From Procambarus clarkii (lineage: Eukaryota; Arthropoda; Malacostraca; Decapoda; Cambaridae): a stretch of 64,000 nt of DNA. The DNA is taken from contig NC_091214.1 of NCBI RefSeq assembly GCF_040958095.1, positions 7,115,600 to 7,179,599 of the forward strand, read 5' to 3'. How positions within the stretch are numbered: the first letter of the stretch is position 1; each line of letters opens with the position of its first letter. Made by a program: the position numbers and the translations under genes. Below the pieces are notes generated by a model. That model saw only the letters and a list, made by a program, of their open reading frames with translations, was not told the DNA's origin and did no database searches. Shown one piece after another: positions 47,437 to 60,700 of this stretch.

Positions 47437-48042
47437 GCTCCACACCCACCCAACTGGGCGGCAGCTTTACAGTCATGTGCTCTACACCCACCCAACTGGG
47501 CGGCAGCTTTACAGTCACGTGCTCTACACCCACCCAACTGGGCGGCAGCTTTACAGTCATGTGCTCCACACCCACCCAAATGGGCGGCAGCTTTACAGTC
47601 GTGTGCTCCACACCCACCCAACTGGGCGGCAGCTTTGCAGTCATGTGCTCCACACCCACCCAACTGGGCGGCAGCTTTACAGTCATGTACTCCACACCCA
47701 CCCAACTGGGCGGCAGCTTTGCAGTCGTGTGCTCCACACCCACCCAAATGGGCGGCAGCTTTACAGTCATGTACTCCACACCCACCCAACTGGGCGGCAG
47801 CTTTACAGTCATGTATTCCACACCCACCCAACTGGGCGGCAGCTCTACAGTCGTGTGCTCCACACCCACCCAACTGGGCGGCAGCTTTGCAGTCATGTGC
47901 TCCACACCCACCCAACTGGGCGGCAGCTTTACAGTCATGTACTCCACACCCACCCAACTGGGCGGCAGCTTTACAGTCATGTGCTCCACACCCACCCAAC
48001 TGGGCGGCAGCTTTACAGTCATGTACTCCACACCCACGCAAC
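47437..48042 (+). repeat. 42-bp minisatellite, left part
   Basis: About 14 copies of a 42-bp unit containing CCACCCAACTGGGCGGCAGC. Since 42 is a multiple of three, most frames stay open and read as 14-residue repeats, but nothing else suggests a protein. The array is interrupted at 48042 by the foldback element and continues at 61757. Confidence 0.95.
48037..48042 (+). repeat. Target site duplication, left copy (CGCAAC)
   Basis: The array consensus here is CCCAAC. The variant CGCAAC appears in the array only on the two edges of the 13.7-kb element. Confidence 0.9.
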
Positions 48043-48061
48043 AGTAGTAGGGATGGCTCCA

Positions 48062-48232
48062 CACAGACGATATTTTTTTTCAGGTCAAATATCGTCTGTG
48101 CGGGCCATGGTTTTCAGGTTCCAAAGGGAAAATATCGTCTGTGCGGGCCAGGGTTTTCAGATTCCAATATCGTCGGTGTGAGCCAGGGTTTTGAGGTTCC
48201 AATATCTCGCGTGTGAGCCAGGGTTTTCAGGT
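48062..48232 (+). repeat. Subterminal repeats of the foldback element (mirror at 61567-61737)
   Basis: Four copies of a 37-44 bp motif with ATATCGTCTGTG and GCCAGGGTTTTCAGG, plus one inverted ACAGACGATATTT next to the tip that forms a small hairpin. Their position suggests binding sites for the mobilising protein, but this is inference. Confidence 0.8.
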
Positions 48233-48844
48233 AAATTTTGTGTCACAGATTTTAGAAGTATGGAATTCTTATGAGAAAATAATTTCCGAGACTTAGAAGT
48301 TTGTTAAGGCCTTATGGGACAAATTCAAGTAACGTATGTAGCTCTTTAGGGTTTCCATGAGAACTCTACGGACATATTTTACATGTTTTCAACTTACAAA
48401 ATCGTCTATGTAAGCCTTAGTTATTCATATAAATTTAGAAAGTTATCTGTATAAGTCATGGTTTTCAAGTCTCGTACATCACACCCCCCTCCCTCCCTCC
48501 CCCCCTTACCTCGCAATCTGTCGCGTCACCTTTATTTACTTTACGCCCGGCCAGCCAGACATCTTATCTTATCTTCTCCATAATAATATCTCAACCGTCC
48601 CTCCTCTCTCTCTCTCTCTCCTTTCATTCAGTTCAGTTCAGTTCAGTTCAACTATTTTCCAACATCGTATGTTTGCTCCTTTTCATTAAGCAAGTCAGTT
48701 TTACACAAATAAATCATGTTAGTAAGCATGTTCTAGCTCACGTTCCCCCACCTTAGTCCCCTGTCGTATAATGAATACTATCATTCCAATCCCTCTAAAA
48801 TTTTAAATAATCATATTTCAAATGTAGTTCAATACAGTAATTTA

Positions 48845-49440
48845 GTTACCAAGCTCCAGCGCTTGTCCTCCGCCTTAGCTCTCTCTCGTATCTTCGTTAG
48901 TATCAGTCCAATTTCCCTGAAATTTTTACCCTCTGTATTTCGGGCACCGTAAATAAGATCAAAACAGTTACCAAGCTCCAGCGCTTGTCCTCCGCCTTAG
49001 CTCTCTCTCGTATCTTCGTTAGTATCAGTCCAATTTCCCTGAAATTTCTACTCTCTGTATTTCAGGCACCGTAAATAAGATCAAAACAGTTACCAAGCTC
49101 CAGCGCTTGTCCTCCGCCTTAGTTCTCTTTCGTATCTTTGTAAATAAACCATCAATTTCCCTTAAATTTTTACCCTCTGTATTTCAGACACCGTAAATAA
49201 AATCAAGTCAGTTATCGAGCTCCAGCTCTCGTCCCCGCCTTAATTCTCTTTCGTATCTTTGTAAATAACCCATCAATTTCCCTAAAATTAAAAGCAGACA
49301 TACTTCAAAGTTAGTAAATAAGATCAAGTCAGTTACTGAGCTCCAGCTCTCGTCCCCCACCCTCTTCCACCCTCAAGTCTTTGTAAATAAACCATCAATT
49401 TCCCCGAAATTTTTACCCTCTGTATTTCAGACATAGTAAA
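48845..49440 (+). repeat. 122-bp tandem repeats in left arm (mirror about 60360-60965)
   Basis: Units begin GTTACCAAGCTCCAGCGCTT. The first three are spaced 122 bases (48845, 48967, 49089). Two further units are more diverged. Confidence 0.85.
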
Positions 49441-49879
49441 TATGATGAAAACAATTATAAAACTCTAGCTCTTGTCCTCTGTCCAAGTTCACTCCTGTAA
49501 ATTCATTACTATCAATCCAAATCCCCCTGAGATTTAAACACCCAACTACATTTTCAGACATAGTAAATAAAAACCAGTTCAGTTATCAAGTTTCAACTCT
49601 TGTGCCCCAGCTTAGTTCATTTGTGCAAGTTCTTTATTTTCCAACTAAATCACCCTGAGATTTAAGATCACCTTATTTCTAACGTAGTAAAATTAATCTG
49701 GACATTAGCAAAGCTCCATTTCCTCAGCCTTAGATCATCAGACATAAATATATTCGATCAAGTCCCTCTCCAGCCTATCTGTTTATCAGAGTAATTACTT
49801 TACCCTTCTCATCCCCAACGTATCAATCCCCAACGTATCAAAACCTTCAATAATCATACTGTATTTGCATATTTTCTCT

Positions 49880-51185
49880 ATATTCAGCTGTGTTCTTCAC
49901 ATTTTGTCCATGTTTTCTGTGTTCACTCCATGTTCTTCAAATGTTCACAGTCCCATTCAGTTCATATTTTCACAAGTATCTCCATTTTTTATGTAATATT
50001 TCTCTTAGTCTCATTATGTTCTCTACAAATTCTAGTCATATTTTCTATGTTTTCATATTCATCACATGTTCTCTTTACAACTTTTATACTCAATATTCAT
50101 GCTAACTTCCATATTTTGTGTTCTTTGTCAATATTCATGTTCCTCTACAAGTTCATGTTCCTCACAAGATCACTTCGTTTTTCACCTTCACTTACATGTT
50201 TTCTACATTCTTTTGTCATATTCTCCATGTTCTTCACAAGTCCATTGTTCATTCTTTGTAATCCCTATTCTCCTTATCATGTTTTCATGTTCTCTGTAAG
50301 TTCATATTCCCAGCATGTTCACTGTATTCATCAACTTTTCTTACATGTGTTCTTTGCCATGTTCCCCATATGTTCTCTGGGTTTTTCCCCTTACATGTTA
50401 TTTAACGTTCCTTAACTAAAAAAATCTTTCGCCAATCAACTAAAAACATAGTCACTTTCGTCATTTCTCAACTAAACCTATTATCCAGTCAACTAAAAAT
50501 AGTCAGAAATAGCTTCGTTCAACACTGTTCTTAACTAAAACAACCTTTCTCTTAGCTAAAAATTGTCAAAGGAAACTTTTTCAGCACTTTCTTAACAGGC
50601 GCTATGTTTCATCAAGAAAAATTGTCAAAGGAAACTTTCCAAAACTGTTCATAACTAGCTTTTATCCATCGTCAATCAACTAAAAATAATAACTTTCATC
50701 ATTTCTTAACTAAACATATTCCCCATTCATCAGAAAATAACCGTGTTCATCATGTTTCAGTGTCATTTCTTAACTAAAATTATCTGCCAATCATCAGAAA
50801 AAGTCATGTTCATCATGTTTTGGCTTTTGCTCAACTAAAAGTATTCATCGGTCAACTGAAAATAGTTACTTCATCATGTTTCCTTGTCATTTCTTAACTG
50901 AAATATCACTTCTCTCATCTGAAAATAGTCGGGATTAACCTCATTCAACACCGTTCTTAACTAAAACAGCCTTTCGCTTAGCTAAAAATTGTCAAAGGAA
51001 TCTTTTCAGCACTGTTCATAACTAACTTTATCCATCGTCAAGTAAGAAAATATAGTCAAAGATATCTATCATCGTCGTTCTTAACTGACATTTATACTTT
51101 GTGGAGCACTAAAATAGTCAAATGTAACTTTTTCAACACTTTCGTAACTAAAATTATATGTCGCTAAGTAAGAAAAATAGTCAAA
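49880..51185 (+). repeat. ATGTTC-rich and TTCTTAACTAAAA repeat domains (mirror about 58620-59930)
   Basis: Irregular short repeats: ATGTTC/TTCATGTT to about 50410, then CATTTCTTAACTAAAA with GTCAACTAAAAATAGTC motifs. Frames open here (for example 49930-50415) are low-complexity and have no similarity I recognise. Confidence 0.75.
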
Positions 51186-51189
51186 GGTG

Positions 51190-52520
51190 CTCTCCGTTAC
51201 ACCAAAGTTACTCTTCGAGAAATCAAAGACACTCTTCAATACATCAAGGACTTACTCAAAGACACCAAAGTTACACTCTAAGACATCCTTCGAGACATCA
51301 AAGACTTCCTTAAGACTTCAATGGGACTCTTCCATTCATCAAAGACATTCTCTAAGCCCTCAAAGTTATTCTCAGCACAATCAAAAGTTATTCCAAGACA
51401 ACAAAAGTTATTCTCAGAACAATCAAAAGTTATTCCAAGACAACAAAAGTCATTCTCAGAGCTATCAAAATTATTCTCGGAGTCATCAAAAGGTATTCTC
51501 TAACTCACTTTTGGTCATTAAAGTTAATTTCTATGTTATAAAAGTTTGTCTCAGAGACATCTAAAGTTAATCTTAGAGTTATCAAATGTAATCTCTAACT
51601 CTTTTTTGTTCATCAAAGTTGATCTCAGAGTTAACAAAGGTAATCTCTAACTCACTCTCGTTCATCAAAGTTGTTTCAAAGACAACAAAAGTTATTCAAA
51701 GAGCTAACAAAAGTTATTCTCAGAGTCACCTTCGTTCTTCAGAGAAACTTTCCAAAACATCTTTATTCATCAAAGTTATTCTCAGAGGCATAAAAGTCAT
51801 TCTCAGAGCTATCAAACTTGTTCTCAAAGTCATCAAACTTATTCACAGAGTCATCAAAGTTAATCTAAGACATCATTTTTCAAAGATATTCTCTCTAAAC
51901 CATCAATGTTCTTCTCTAAGACATAAAAGTTATTCTCAGAGTCACCTTCGTTCGTCAGAGAAACTTTCAAAACATCTTTGTTCATCAAACTTGTTTTCAA
52001 AGTCATCAAAAGTTAATCTAAGACATCTGCTTTCATCAAAGTTATTTTCAGAGACATCTAAAGTTATTCTCAGAGCTATCAAACTTGTTCTCAGAGTCAT
52101 CAAATGTTATTCTCGAAGTCATCAAAGATATTTTCAGAGACATCTAAAGTTAATTTCTGTTATAAAAGTTATTCTCAGAGACATCTAAAGTTAATCTTGG
52201 TCATCAAAGTTGTTCTCTAAACATCAATGTTGTTCTCCAAGACATCAAAGATGTTCTCAAAATCATAAAAGTTATTCCCAGAGCTATCAAAGTTAATCTC
52301 AGAGTTATCCAAAGATATTCTCATGTCCACAAAAGTTATTCCAAGAGACGTCAAAGTTAATCTCAGACATCTTCGTTCATAAAAGTTATTCTCAGAGACA
52401 TCAAAGTGATCTCTAATTCACCTTCGTTCACCCAAAGTTGTTCTCTAAGACACCTTCGTTCATCAAAGAAACTCTCCTTCTTCCATCATGTTATTCTTTA
52501 AGACATCTTCAGGCATAAAA
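51190..52520 (+). repeat. CATCAAAGTTATTCTCAGAG repeat domain (mirror about 57290-58615)
   Basis: Dozens of imperfect 20-30 bp repeats. The apparent proteins of 125 and 189 codons are translations of this repeat. Confidence 0.85.
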
Positions 52521-52639
52521 TTTCTCCCCAAATGTAACTAGTTCAGCTTTTCATATCAAACTTACACTTCTGTTAAATATATTTTCTTAGACATTTTACC
52601 TTTTAAACTGTTCTCTGAACTACACTGTTCAAACCTACG

Positions 52640-53530
52640 TAACCTATCCTCTCCACCCAATGTTACTTAGTTAACGTAACGTTCCTAAACCTAACTTTAC
52701 CTATCCTAACATAACTTACCTTACCTTACCTATCTTACCTAACTTTACCTATGTTACCTAACTTAACCTTCATAACCTAACTTTACCTATCCTAACATAA
52801 CTTACCTTACCTTCCCTATCTTACCTAACTTTACCTATCCTAACATAACTTACCTTACCTACCTTACCTAACTTAACCTGCTTAACCATACCTTACCTTA
52901 CCTTCACTATCTTACCTAACTTTACCTATCTTACCTAACTTTACCTATATTACCTTACCATACCTTACCTATCTTACTGACTTTACCTATCTTACCTAAC
53001 TTAACCTGCATAACCTAACTTTACCTATGTTACCTTACCTACCTTTCCTAACTTAACCTGCTTAACCTATCTTACCTAACTTTACCTATATTACCTTACC
53101 ATACCTTACCTATCTTACTGACTTTACCTATCTTACCTAACTTAACCTGCATAACCTAACTTTACCTATGTTACCTTACCTACCCTACCTATCTTACCTA
53201 ACCTAACCTAACTTTACCTATGTTACCTAACTTAACCTTCATAACCTAACTTTACCTATCCTAACATAACTAACCTTACCTAACTTAACCTGCTTAACCT
53301 TACCTTACCTTACCTTACCTATCTTACCTAACTTAACCTGCATAACCTAACTTTACCTATGTTACCTTACCTTACCTACCTTTCCTAACTTTACCTATCT
53401 TACCTAACTTACCTACATTACCTAACTTAACTTAACCTGCTTAACCTAACTTACCTTACCGTACCTAACTTATATATCTTATCTTACCTATCCTAACGTA
53501 ACCTAACTTGCTTTACCTAACTTAATCTTA
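52640..53530 (+). repeat. Degenerate TTACC/AACCT pentamer domain, left arm
   Basis: About 0.9 kb of pentamer-like DNA (CTTACCTAACTTTACC-type words). It recalls the arthropod telomere repeat TTAGG/CCTAA but is irregular in phase and dominated by other words. Confidence 0.85.
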
Positions 53531-54017
53531 CATTCCCAAACTGATGTATCCTAACTTATCTAGTCAAACCAGACATGATCTAACTTAAGTATTCCTTCTT
53601 GTCTTTGTGTTTCGTCAATCATTGTCTCATTCATTTACTCATTTCATTAGTTAATTTCTCAAATGGACGTTTTGCATTTCAAGTGTTATTTGTTTAAGAT
53701 TGGATATTTATGCATTTCAAAGAATTATAATTTCTCAAATGGACGTTTTTGCATTTCAAGTGCTATTTGTTAGAGATTGGATATTTAAGCATTTCAAAGA
53801 ATTTTTGTTATATATGGGCATTTACTCATTTCAAGGGATAATTTCTCAAATGGACGTTTTTGCATTTCAAGTGTTATTTTGTTTAAGATTGGGTATTTAA
53901 CCATTTCAAAGGATTTTTGTTATATATGGGAACTTACTCGTTTCAAGGGCTAATTTCTCAAATGGTCATTTTTGCAGATCAAGGGTTATTTGTTAAAGTT
54001 CATCAAGTTGCCCATAA

Positions 54018-54275
54018 GTTGTATTAGTAGGTTCTATCTTATGTTCTTATTCCCCAACCCCTTAACCTAACCTCTTGTAATCTTAGTGTATTAGTAGGTT
54101 CTATCTTATGTTCTTATTCCCCAACCCCTTAACCTAACCTCTTGTAATCTTAGTGTATTAGTAGGTTCTATCTTATGTTCTTATTCCCCAACCCCTTAAC
54201 CTAACCTCTTGTAATCTTAGTGTATTTAGTAGGTTCTATCTTATGTTCTTATTCCCCGACCCTTTAACCTAACCT
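54018..54275 (+). repeat. 66-bp tandem repeats, left (four; mirror 54860-55165 has five)
   Basis: Unit contains TAGTAGGTTCTATCTTATG and CCCCTTAACCTAACC. It lies at the inner end of each arm. Confidence 0.9.
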
Positions 54276-54342
54276 TTCAGATGTAGTTTTGTTTCTCCTT
54301 TTTGTATATTTTTACCCAAACCTTCTTTCCTTCTTTACTTTG

Positions 54343-54793
54343 TTTTCACATATAAGTTCATTCTTTATCTTAGTAATAATAAAATTACAATAGTAAAGAA
54401 TCAGATCTACTATGACTTGAAATTGAGAAACAAGAGCTCAAGGGAGTGAGAGCATGAAAGAAGAGCAAGGAGTAAGAGAGAGGGGGCGGAAGAAAATGGG
54501 ACCAAAGAAGAGAGAATGAGAGAGAGAGTGTGGGCATGGGGGAACTAAGACTTGAATTTGAGAAAAAAGAAAACTAAGTGAATGAGAGTGAGGGTGTGAG
54601 AATGGGAGCACTAAGACTTGAATTGAGAAAAAGAAAAACTAAGTGAATGAGAATGAGGGCGTGAGAATGGGAGCAATAAGACTTGAATTTGAGAAACAAG
54701 AGAGCATTTGAGCAAATGAGGGAGAGAGAGGGGGAGGAAGAGAGAGAATAAGGGAGAGAGATAGAAAAGGAGGGTTAGAAGGAGTAGGAGAAT
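54343..54793. other. Foldback spacer, 451 bp
   Basis: The only unpaired part of the element. It is purine-rich on the plus strand, with GAGAGAG runs and a repeated block of about 75 bases 'ACTAAGACTTGAATT'. No ORF of interest. Confidence 0.9.
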
Positions 54794-57700
54794 CAAAGTA
54801 AAGAAGGAAAGAAGGTTTGGGTAAAAATATACAAAAAGGAGAAACAAAACTACATCTGAAAGGTTAGGTTAAAGGGTCGGGGAATAAGAACATAAGATAG
54901 AACCTACTAAATACACTAAGATTACAAGAGGTTAGGTTAAGGGGTTGGGGAATAAGAACATAAGATAGAACCTACTAAATACACTAAGATTACAAGAGGT
55001 TAGGTTAAGGGGTTGGGGAATAAGAACATAAGATAGAACCTACTAAATACACTAAGATTACAAGAGGTTAGGTTAAGGGGTTGGGGAATAAGAACATAAG
55101 ATAGAACCTACTAAATACACTAAGATTACAAGAGGTTAGGTTAAGGGGTTGGGGAATAAGAACATAAGATAACAAACATAATAAATACAACTTATGGGCA
55201 ACTTGATGAACTTTAACAAATAACCCTTGATCTGCAAAAATGACCATTTGAGAAATTAGCCCTTGAAACGAGTAAGTTCCCATATATAACAAAAAATCCT
55301 TTGAAATGGTTAAATACCCAATCTTAAACAAATAACACTTGAAATGCAAAACGTCCATTTGAGAAATTAACTATGAAATGAGTAAATGAATATGAGACAA
55401 TGATTGACGAAACACAAAGACAAGAAGGAATACTTAAGTTAGATCATATCTGGTTTGACTAGATAAGTTAGGATACATCAGTTTGGGAATGTAAGATTAA
55501 GTTAGGTAAAGCAAGTTAGGTTACGTTAGGATAGGTAAGATAAGATATATAAGTTAGGTACGGTAAGGTAAGTTAGGTTAAGCAGGTTAAGTTAAGTTAG
55601 GTAATGTAGGTAAGTTAGGTAAGATAGGTAAAGTTAGGAAAGGTAGGTAAGGTAAGGTAACATAGGTAAAGTTAGGTTATGCAGGTTAAGTTAGGTAAGA
55701 TAGGTAAGGTAAGGTAAGGTAAGGTTAAGCAGGTTAAGTTAGGTAAGGTAGGTAAGGTAAGTTATGTTAGGATAGGTAAAGTTAGGTTATGAAGGTTAAG
55801 TTAGGTAACATAGGTAAAGTTAGGTTAGGTTAGGTAAGATAGGTAGGGTAGGTAAGGTAACATAGGTAAAGTTAGGTTATGCAGGTTAAGTTAGGTAAGA
55901 TAGGTAAAGTCAGTAAGATAGGTAAGGTATGGTAAGGTAATATAGGTAAAGTTAGGTAAGATAGGTTAAGCAGGTTAAGTTAGGAAAGGTAGGTAAGGTA
56001 ACATAGGTAAAGTTAGGTTATGCAGGTTAAGTTAGGTAAGATAGGTAAAGTCAGTAAGATAGGTAAGGTATGGTAAGGTAATATAGGTAAAGTTAGGTAA
56101 GATAGGTAAAGTTAGGTAAGATAGTGAAGGTAAGGTAAGGTATGGTTAAGCAGGTTAAGTTAGGTAAGGTAGGTAAGGTAAGTTATGTTAGGATAGGTAA
56201 AGTTAGGTAAGATAGGGAAGGTAAGGTAAGTTATGTTAGGATAGGTAAAGTTAGGTTATGAAGGTTAAGTTAGGTAACATAGGTAAAGTTAGGTAAGATA
56301 GGTAAGGTAAGGTAAGTTATGTTAGGATAAGCAGGTTAAGTTAAGTTAGGTAATGTAGGTAAGTTAGGTAAGATAGGTAAAGTTAGGAAAGGTAGGTAAG
56401 GTAAGGTAACATAGGTAAAGTTAGGTTATGCAGGTTAAGTTAGGTAAGATAGGTAAGGTAAGGTAAGGTAAGGTTAAGCAGGTTAAGTTAGGTAAGGTAG
56501 GTAAGGTAAGTTATGTTAGGATAGGTAAAGTTAGGTTATGAAGGTTAAGTTAGGTAACATAGGTAAAGTTAGGTTAGGTTAGGTAAGATAGGTAGGGTAG
56601 GTAAGGTAACATAGGTAAAGTTAGGTTATGCAGGTTAAGTTAGGTAAGATAGGTAAAGTCAGTAAGATAGGTAAGGTATGGTAAGGTAATATAGGTAAAG
56701 TTAGGTAAGATAGGTTAAGCAGGTTAAGTTAGGAAAGGTAGGTAAGGTAACATAGGTAAAGTTAGGTTATGCAGGTTAAGTTAGGTAAGATAGGTAAAGT
56801 CAGTAAGATAGGTAAGGTATGGTAAGGTAATATAGGTAAAGTTAGGTAAGATAGGTAAAGTTAGGTAAGATAGTGAAGGTAAGGTAAGGTATGGTTAAGC
56901 AGGTTAAGTTAGGTAAGGTAGGTAAGGTAAGTTATGTTAGGATAGGTAAAGTTAGGTAAGATAGGGAAGGTAAGGTAAGTTATGTTAGGATAGGTAAAGT
57001 TAGGTTATGAAGGTTAAGTTAGGTAACATAGGTAAAGTTAGGTAAGATAGGTAAGGTAAGGTAAGTTATGTTAGGATAGGTAAAGTTAGGTTTAGGAACG
57101 TTACGTTAACTAAGTAACATTGGGTGGAGAGGATAGGTTACGTAGGTTTGAACAGTGTAGTTCAGAGAACAGTTTAAAAGGTAAAATGTCTAAGAAAATA
57201 TATTTAACAGAAGTGTAAGTTTGATATGAAAAGCTGAACTAGTTACATTTGGGGAGAAATTTTATGCCTGAAGATGTCTTAAAGAATAACATGATGGAAG
57301 AAGGAGAGTTTCTTTGATGAACGAAGGTGTCTTAGAGAACAACTTTGGGTGAACGAAGGTGAATTAGAGATCACTTTGATGTCTCTGAGAATAACTTTTA
57401 TGAACGAAGATGTCTGAGATTAACTTTGACGTCTCTTGGAATAACTTTTGTGGACATGAGAATATCTTTGGATAACTCTGAGATTAACTTTGATAGCTCT
57501 GGGAATAACTTTTATGATTTTGAGAACATCTTTGATGTCTTGGAGAACAACATTGATGTTTAGAGAACAACTTTGATGACCAAGATTAACTTTAGATGTC
57601 TCTGAGAATAACTTTTATAACATAGAAATTAACTTTAGATGTCTCTGAAAATATCTTTGATGACTTCGAGAATAACATTTGATGACTCTGAGAACAAGTT

Positions 57701-60700
57701 TGATAGCTCTGAGAATAACTTTAGATGTCTCTGAAAATAACTTTGATGAAAGCAGATGTCTTAGATTAACTTTTGATGACTTTGAAAACAAGTTTGATGA
57801 ACAAAGATGTTTTGAAAGTTTCTCTGACGAACGAAGGTGACTCTGAGAATAACTTTTATGTCTTAGAGAAGAACATTGATGGTTTAGAGAGAATATCTTT
57901 GAAAAATGATGTCTTAGATTAACTTTGATGACTCTGTGAATAAGTTTGATGACTTTGAGAACAAGTTTGATAGCTCTGAGAATGACTTTTATGCCTCTGA
58001 GAATAACTTTGATGAATAAAGATGTTTTGGAAAGTTTCTCTGAAGAACGAAGGTGACTCTGAGAATAACTTTTATGTCTTAGAGAAGAACATTGATGGTT
58101 TAGAGAGAATATCTTTGAAAAATGATGTCTTAGATTAACTTTGATGAACGAGAGTGAGTTAGAGATTACCTTTGTTAACTCTGAGATCAACTTTGATGAA
58201 CAAAAAAGAGTTAGAGATTACATTTGATAACTCTAAGATTAACTTTAGATGTCTCTGAGACAAACTTTTATAACATAGAAATTAACTTTAATGACCAAAA
58301 GTGAGTTAGAGAATACCTTTTGATGACTCCGAGAATAATTTTGATAGCTCTGAGAATGACTTTTGTTGTCTTGGAATAACTTTTGATTGTTCTGAGAATA
58401 ACTTTTGTTGTCTTGGAATAACTTTTGATTGTGCTGAGAATAACTTTGAGGGCTTAGAGAATGTCTTTGATGAATGGAAGAGTCCCATTGAAGTCTTAAG
58501 GAAGTCTTTGATGTCTCGAAGGATGTCTTAGAGTGTAACTTTGGTGTCTTTGAGTAAGTCCTTGATGTATTGAAGAGTGTCTTTGATTTCTCGAAGAGTA
58601 ACTTTGGTGTAACGGAGAGCACCTTTGACTATTTTTCTTACTTAGCGACATATAATTTTAGTTACGAAAGTGTTGAAAAAGTTACATTTGACTATTTTAG
58701 TGCTCCACAAAGTATAAATGTCAGTTAAGAACGACGATGATAGATATCTTTGACTATATTTTCTTACTTGACGATGGATAAAGTTAGTTATGAACAGTGC
58801 TGAAAAGATTCCTTTGACAATTTTTAGCTAAGCGAAAGGCTGTTTTAGTTAAGAACGGTGTTGAATGAGGTTAATCCCGACTATTTTCAGATGAGAGAAG
58901 TGATATTTCAGTTAAGAAATGACAAGGAAACATGATGAAGTAACTATTTTCAGTTGACCGATGAATACTTTTAGTTGAGCAAAAGCCAAAACATGATGAA
59001 CATGACTTTTTCTGATGATTGGCAGATAATTTTAGTTAAGAAATGACAATGAAACATGATGAACACGGTTATTTTCTGATGAATGGGGAATATGTTTAGT
59101 TAAGAAATGATGAAAGTTATTATTTTTAGTTGATTGACGATGGATAAAAGCTAGTTATGAACAGTTTTGGAAAGTTTCCTTTGACAATTTTTCTTGATGA
59201 AACATAGCGCCTGTTAAGAAAGTGCTGAAAAAGTTTCCTTTGACAATTTTTAGCTAAGAGAAAGGTTGTTTTAGTTAAGAACAGTGTTGAACGAAGCTAT
59301 TTCTGACTATTTTTAGTTGACTGGATAATAGGTTTAGTTGAGAAATGACGAAAGTGACTATGTTTTTAGTTGATTGGCGAAAGATTTTTTTAGTTAAGGA
59401 ACGTTAAATAACATGTAAGGGGAAAAACCCAGAGAACATATGGGGAACATGGCAAAGAACACATGTAAGAAAAGTTGATGAATACAGTGAACATGCTGGG
59501 AATATGAACTTACAGAGAACATGAAAACATGATAAGGAGAATAGGGATTACAAAGAATGAACAATGGACTTGTGAAGAACATGGAGAATATGACAAAAGA
59601 ATGTAGAAAACATGTAAGTGAAGGTGAAAAACGAAGTGATCTTGTGAGGAACATGAACTTGTAGAGGAACATGAATATTGACAAAGAACACAAAATATGG
59701 AAGTTAGCATGAATATTGAGTATAAAAGTTGTAAAGAGAACATGTGATGAATATGAAAACATAGAAAATATGACTAGAATTTGTAGAGAACATAATGAGA
59801 CTAAGAGAAATATTACATAAAAAATGGAGATACTTGTGAAAATATGAACTGAATGGGACTGTGAACATTTGAAGAACATGGAGTGAACACAGAAAACATG
59901 GACAAAATGTGAAGAACACAGCTGAATATAGAGAAAATATGCAAATACAGTATGATTATTGAAGGTTTTGATACGTTGGGGATTGATACGTTGGGGATGA
60001 GAAGGGTAAAGTAATTACTCTGATAAACAGATAGGCTGGAGAGGGACTTGATCGAATATATTTATGTCTGATGATCTAAGGCTGAGGAAATGGAGCTTTG
60101 CTAATGTCCAGATTAATTTTACTACGTTAGAAATAAGGTGATCTTAAATCTCAGGGTGATTTAGTTGGAAAATAAAGAACTTGCACAAATGAACTAAGCT
60201 GGGGCACAAGAGTTGAAACTTGATAACTGAACTGGTTTTTATTTACTATGTCTGAAAATGTAGTTGGGTGTTTAAATCTCAGGGGGATTTGGATTGATAG
60301 TAATGAATTTACAGGAGTGAACTTGGACAGAGGACAAGAGCTAGAGTTTTATAATTGTTTTCATCATATTTACTATGTCTGAAATACAGAGGGTAAAAAT
60401 TTCGGGGAAATTGATGGTTTATTTACAAAGACTTGAGGGTGGAAGAGGGTGGGGGACGAGAGCTGGAGCTCAGTAACTGACTTGATCTTATTTACTAACT
60501 TTGAAGTATGTCTGCTTTTAATTTTAGGGAAATTGATGGGTTATTTACAAAGATACGAAAGAGAATTAAGGCGGGGACGAGAGCTGGAGCTCGATAACTG
60601 ACTTGATTTTATTTACGGTGTCTGAAATACAGAGGGTAAAAATTTAAGGGAAATTGATGGTTTATTTACAAAGATACGAAAGAGAACTAAGGCGGAGGAC

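Larger units (their letters stand above)
48043..54342 (+). repeat. Left inverted arm, 6.3 kb
   Basis: It pairs with 54794-61756 from tip to spacer. Domains from the outside in are a subterminal ATCGTC repeat, unique-looking sequence, 122-bp repeats, ATGTTC-rich DNA, TTCTTAACTAAAA repeats, CATCAAAGTTATTCTC repeats, TTACC/AACCT pentamers, three copies of a CAAATGGACGTTTTTGC motif, and four copies of a 66-bp unit. Confidence 0.95.

Noticed and set aside
47437-48042. CRISPR-like array
   Set aside because: Repeats are contiguous 42-bp units without spacers, in a eukaryotic setting.
47350-48216. 288-codon ORF with repeating 'PHPPNWAAALQS' and its mirror frames, also 61618-62244
   Set aside because: A 42-bp repeat keeps several frames open on both strands. 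The frame runs into the foldback element by chance.
49890-52188. ORFs of 71-189 codons in the foldback left arm, with mirrored ones in the right arm
   Set aside because: They consist of low-complexity repeat translations. Their duplication simply follows the inverted arms.
52640-57115. True telomere or chromosome end
   Set aside because: The pentamers are irregular, mirrored around a spacer and enclosed by a target duplication, so this is interior DNA.
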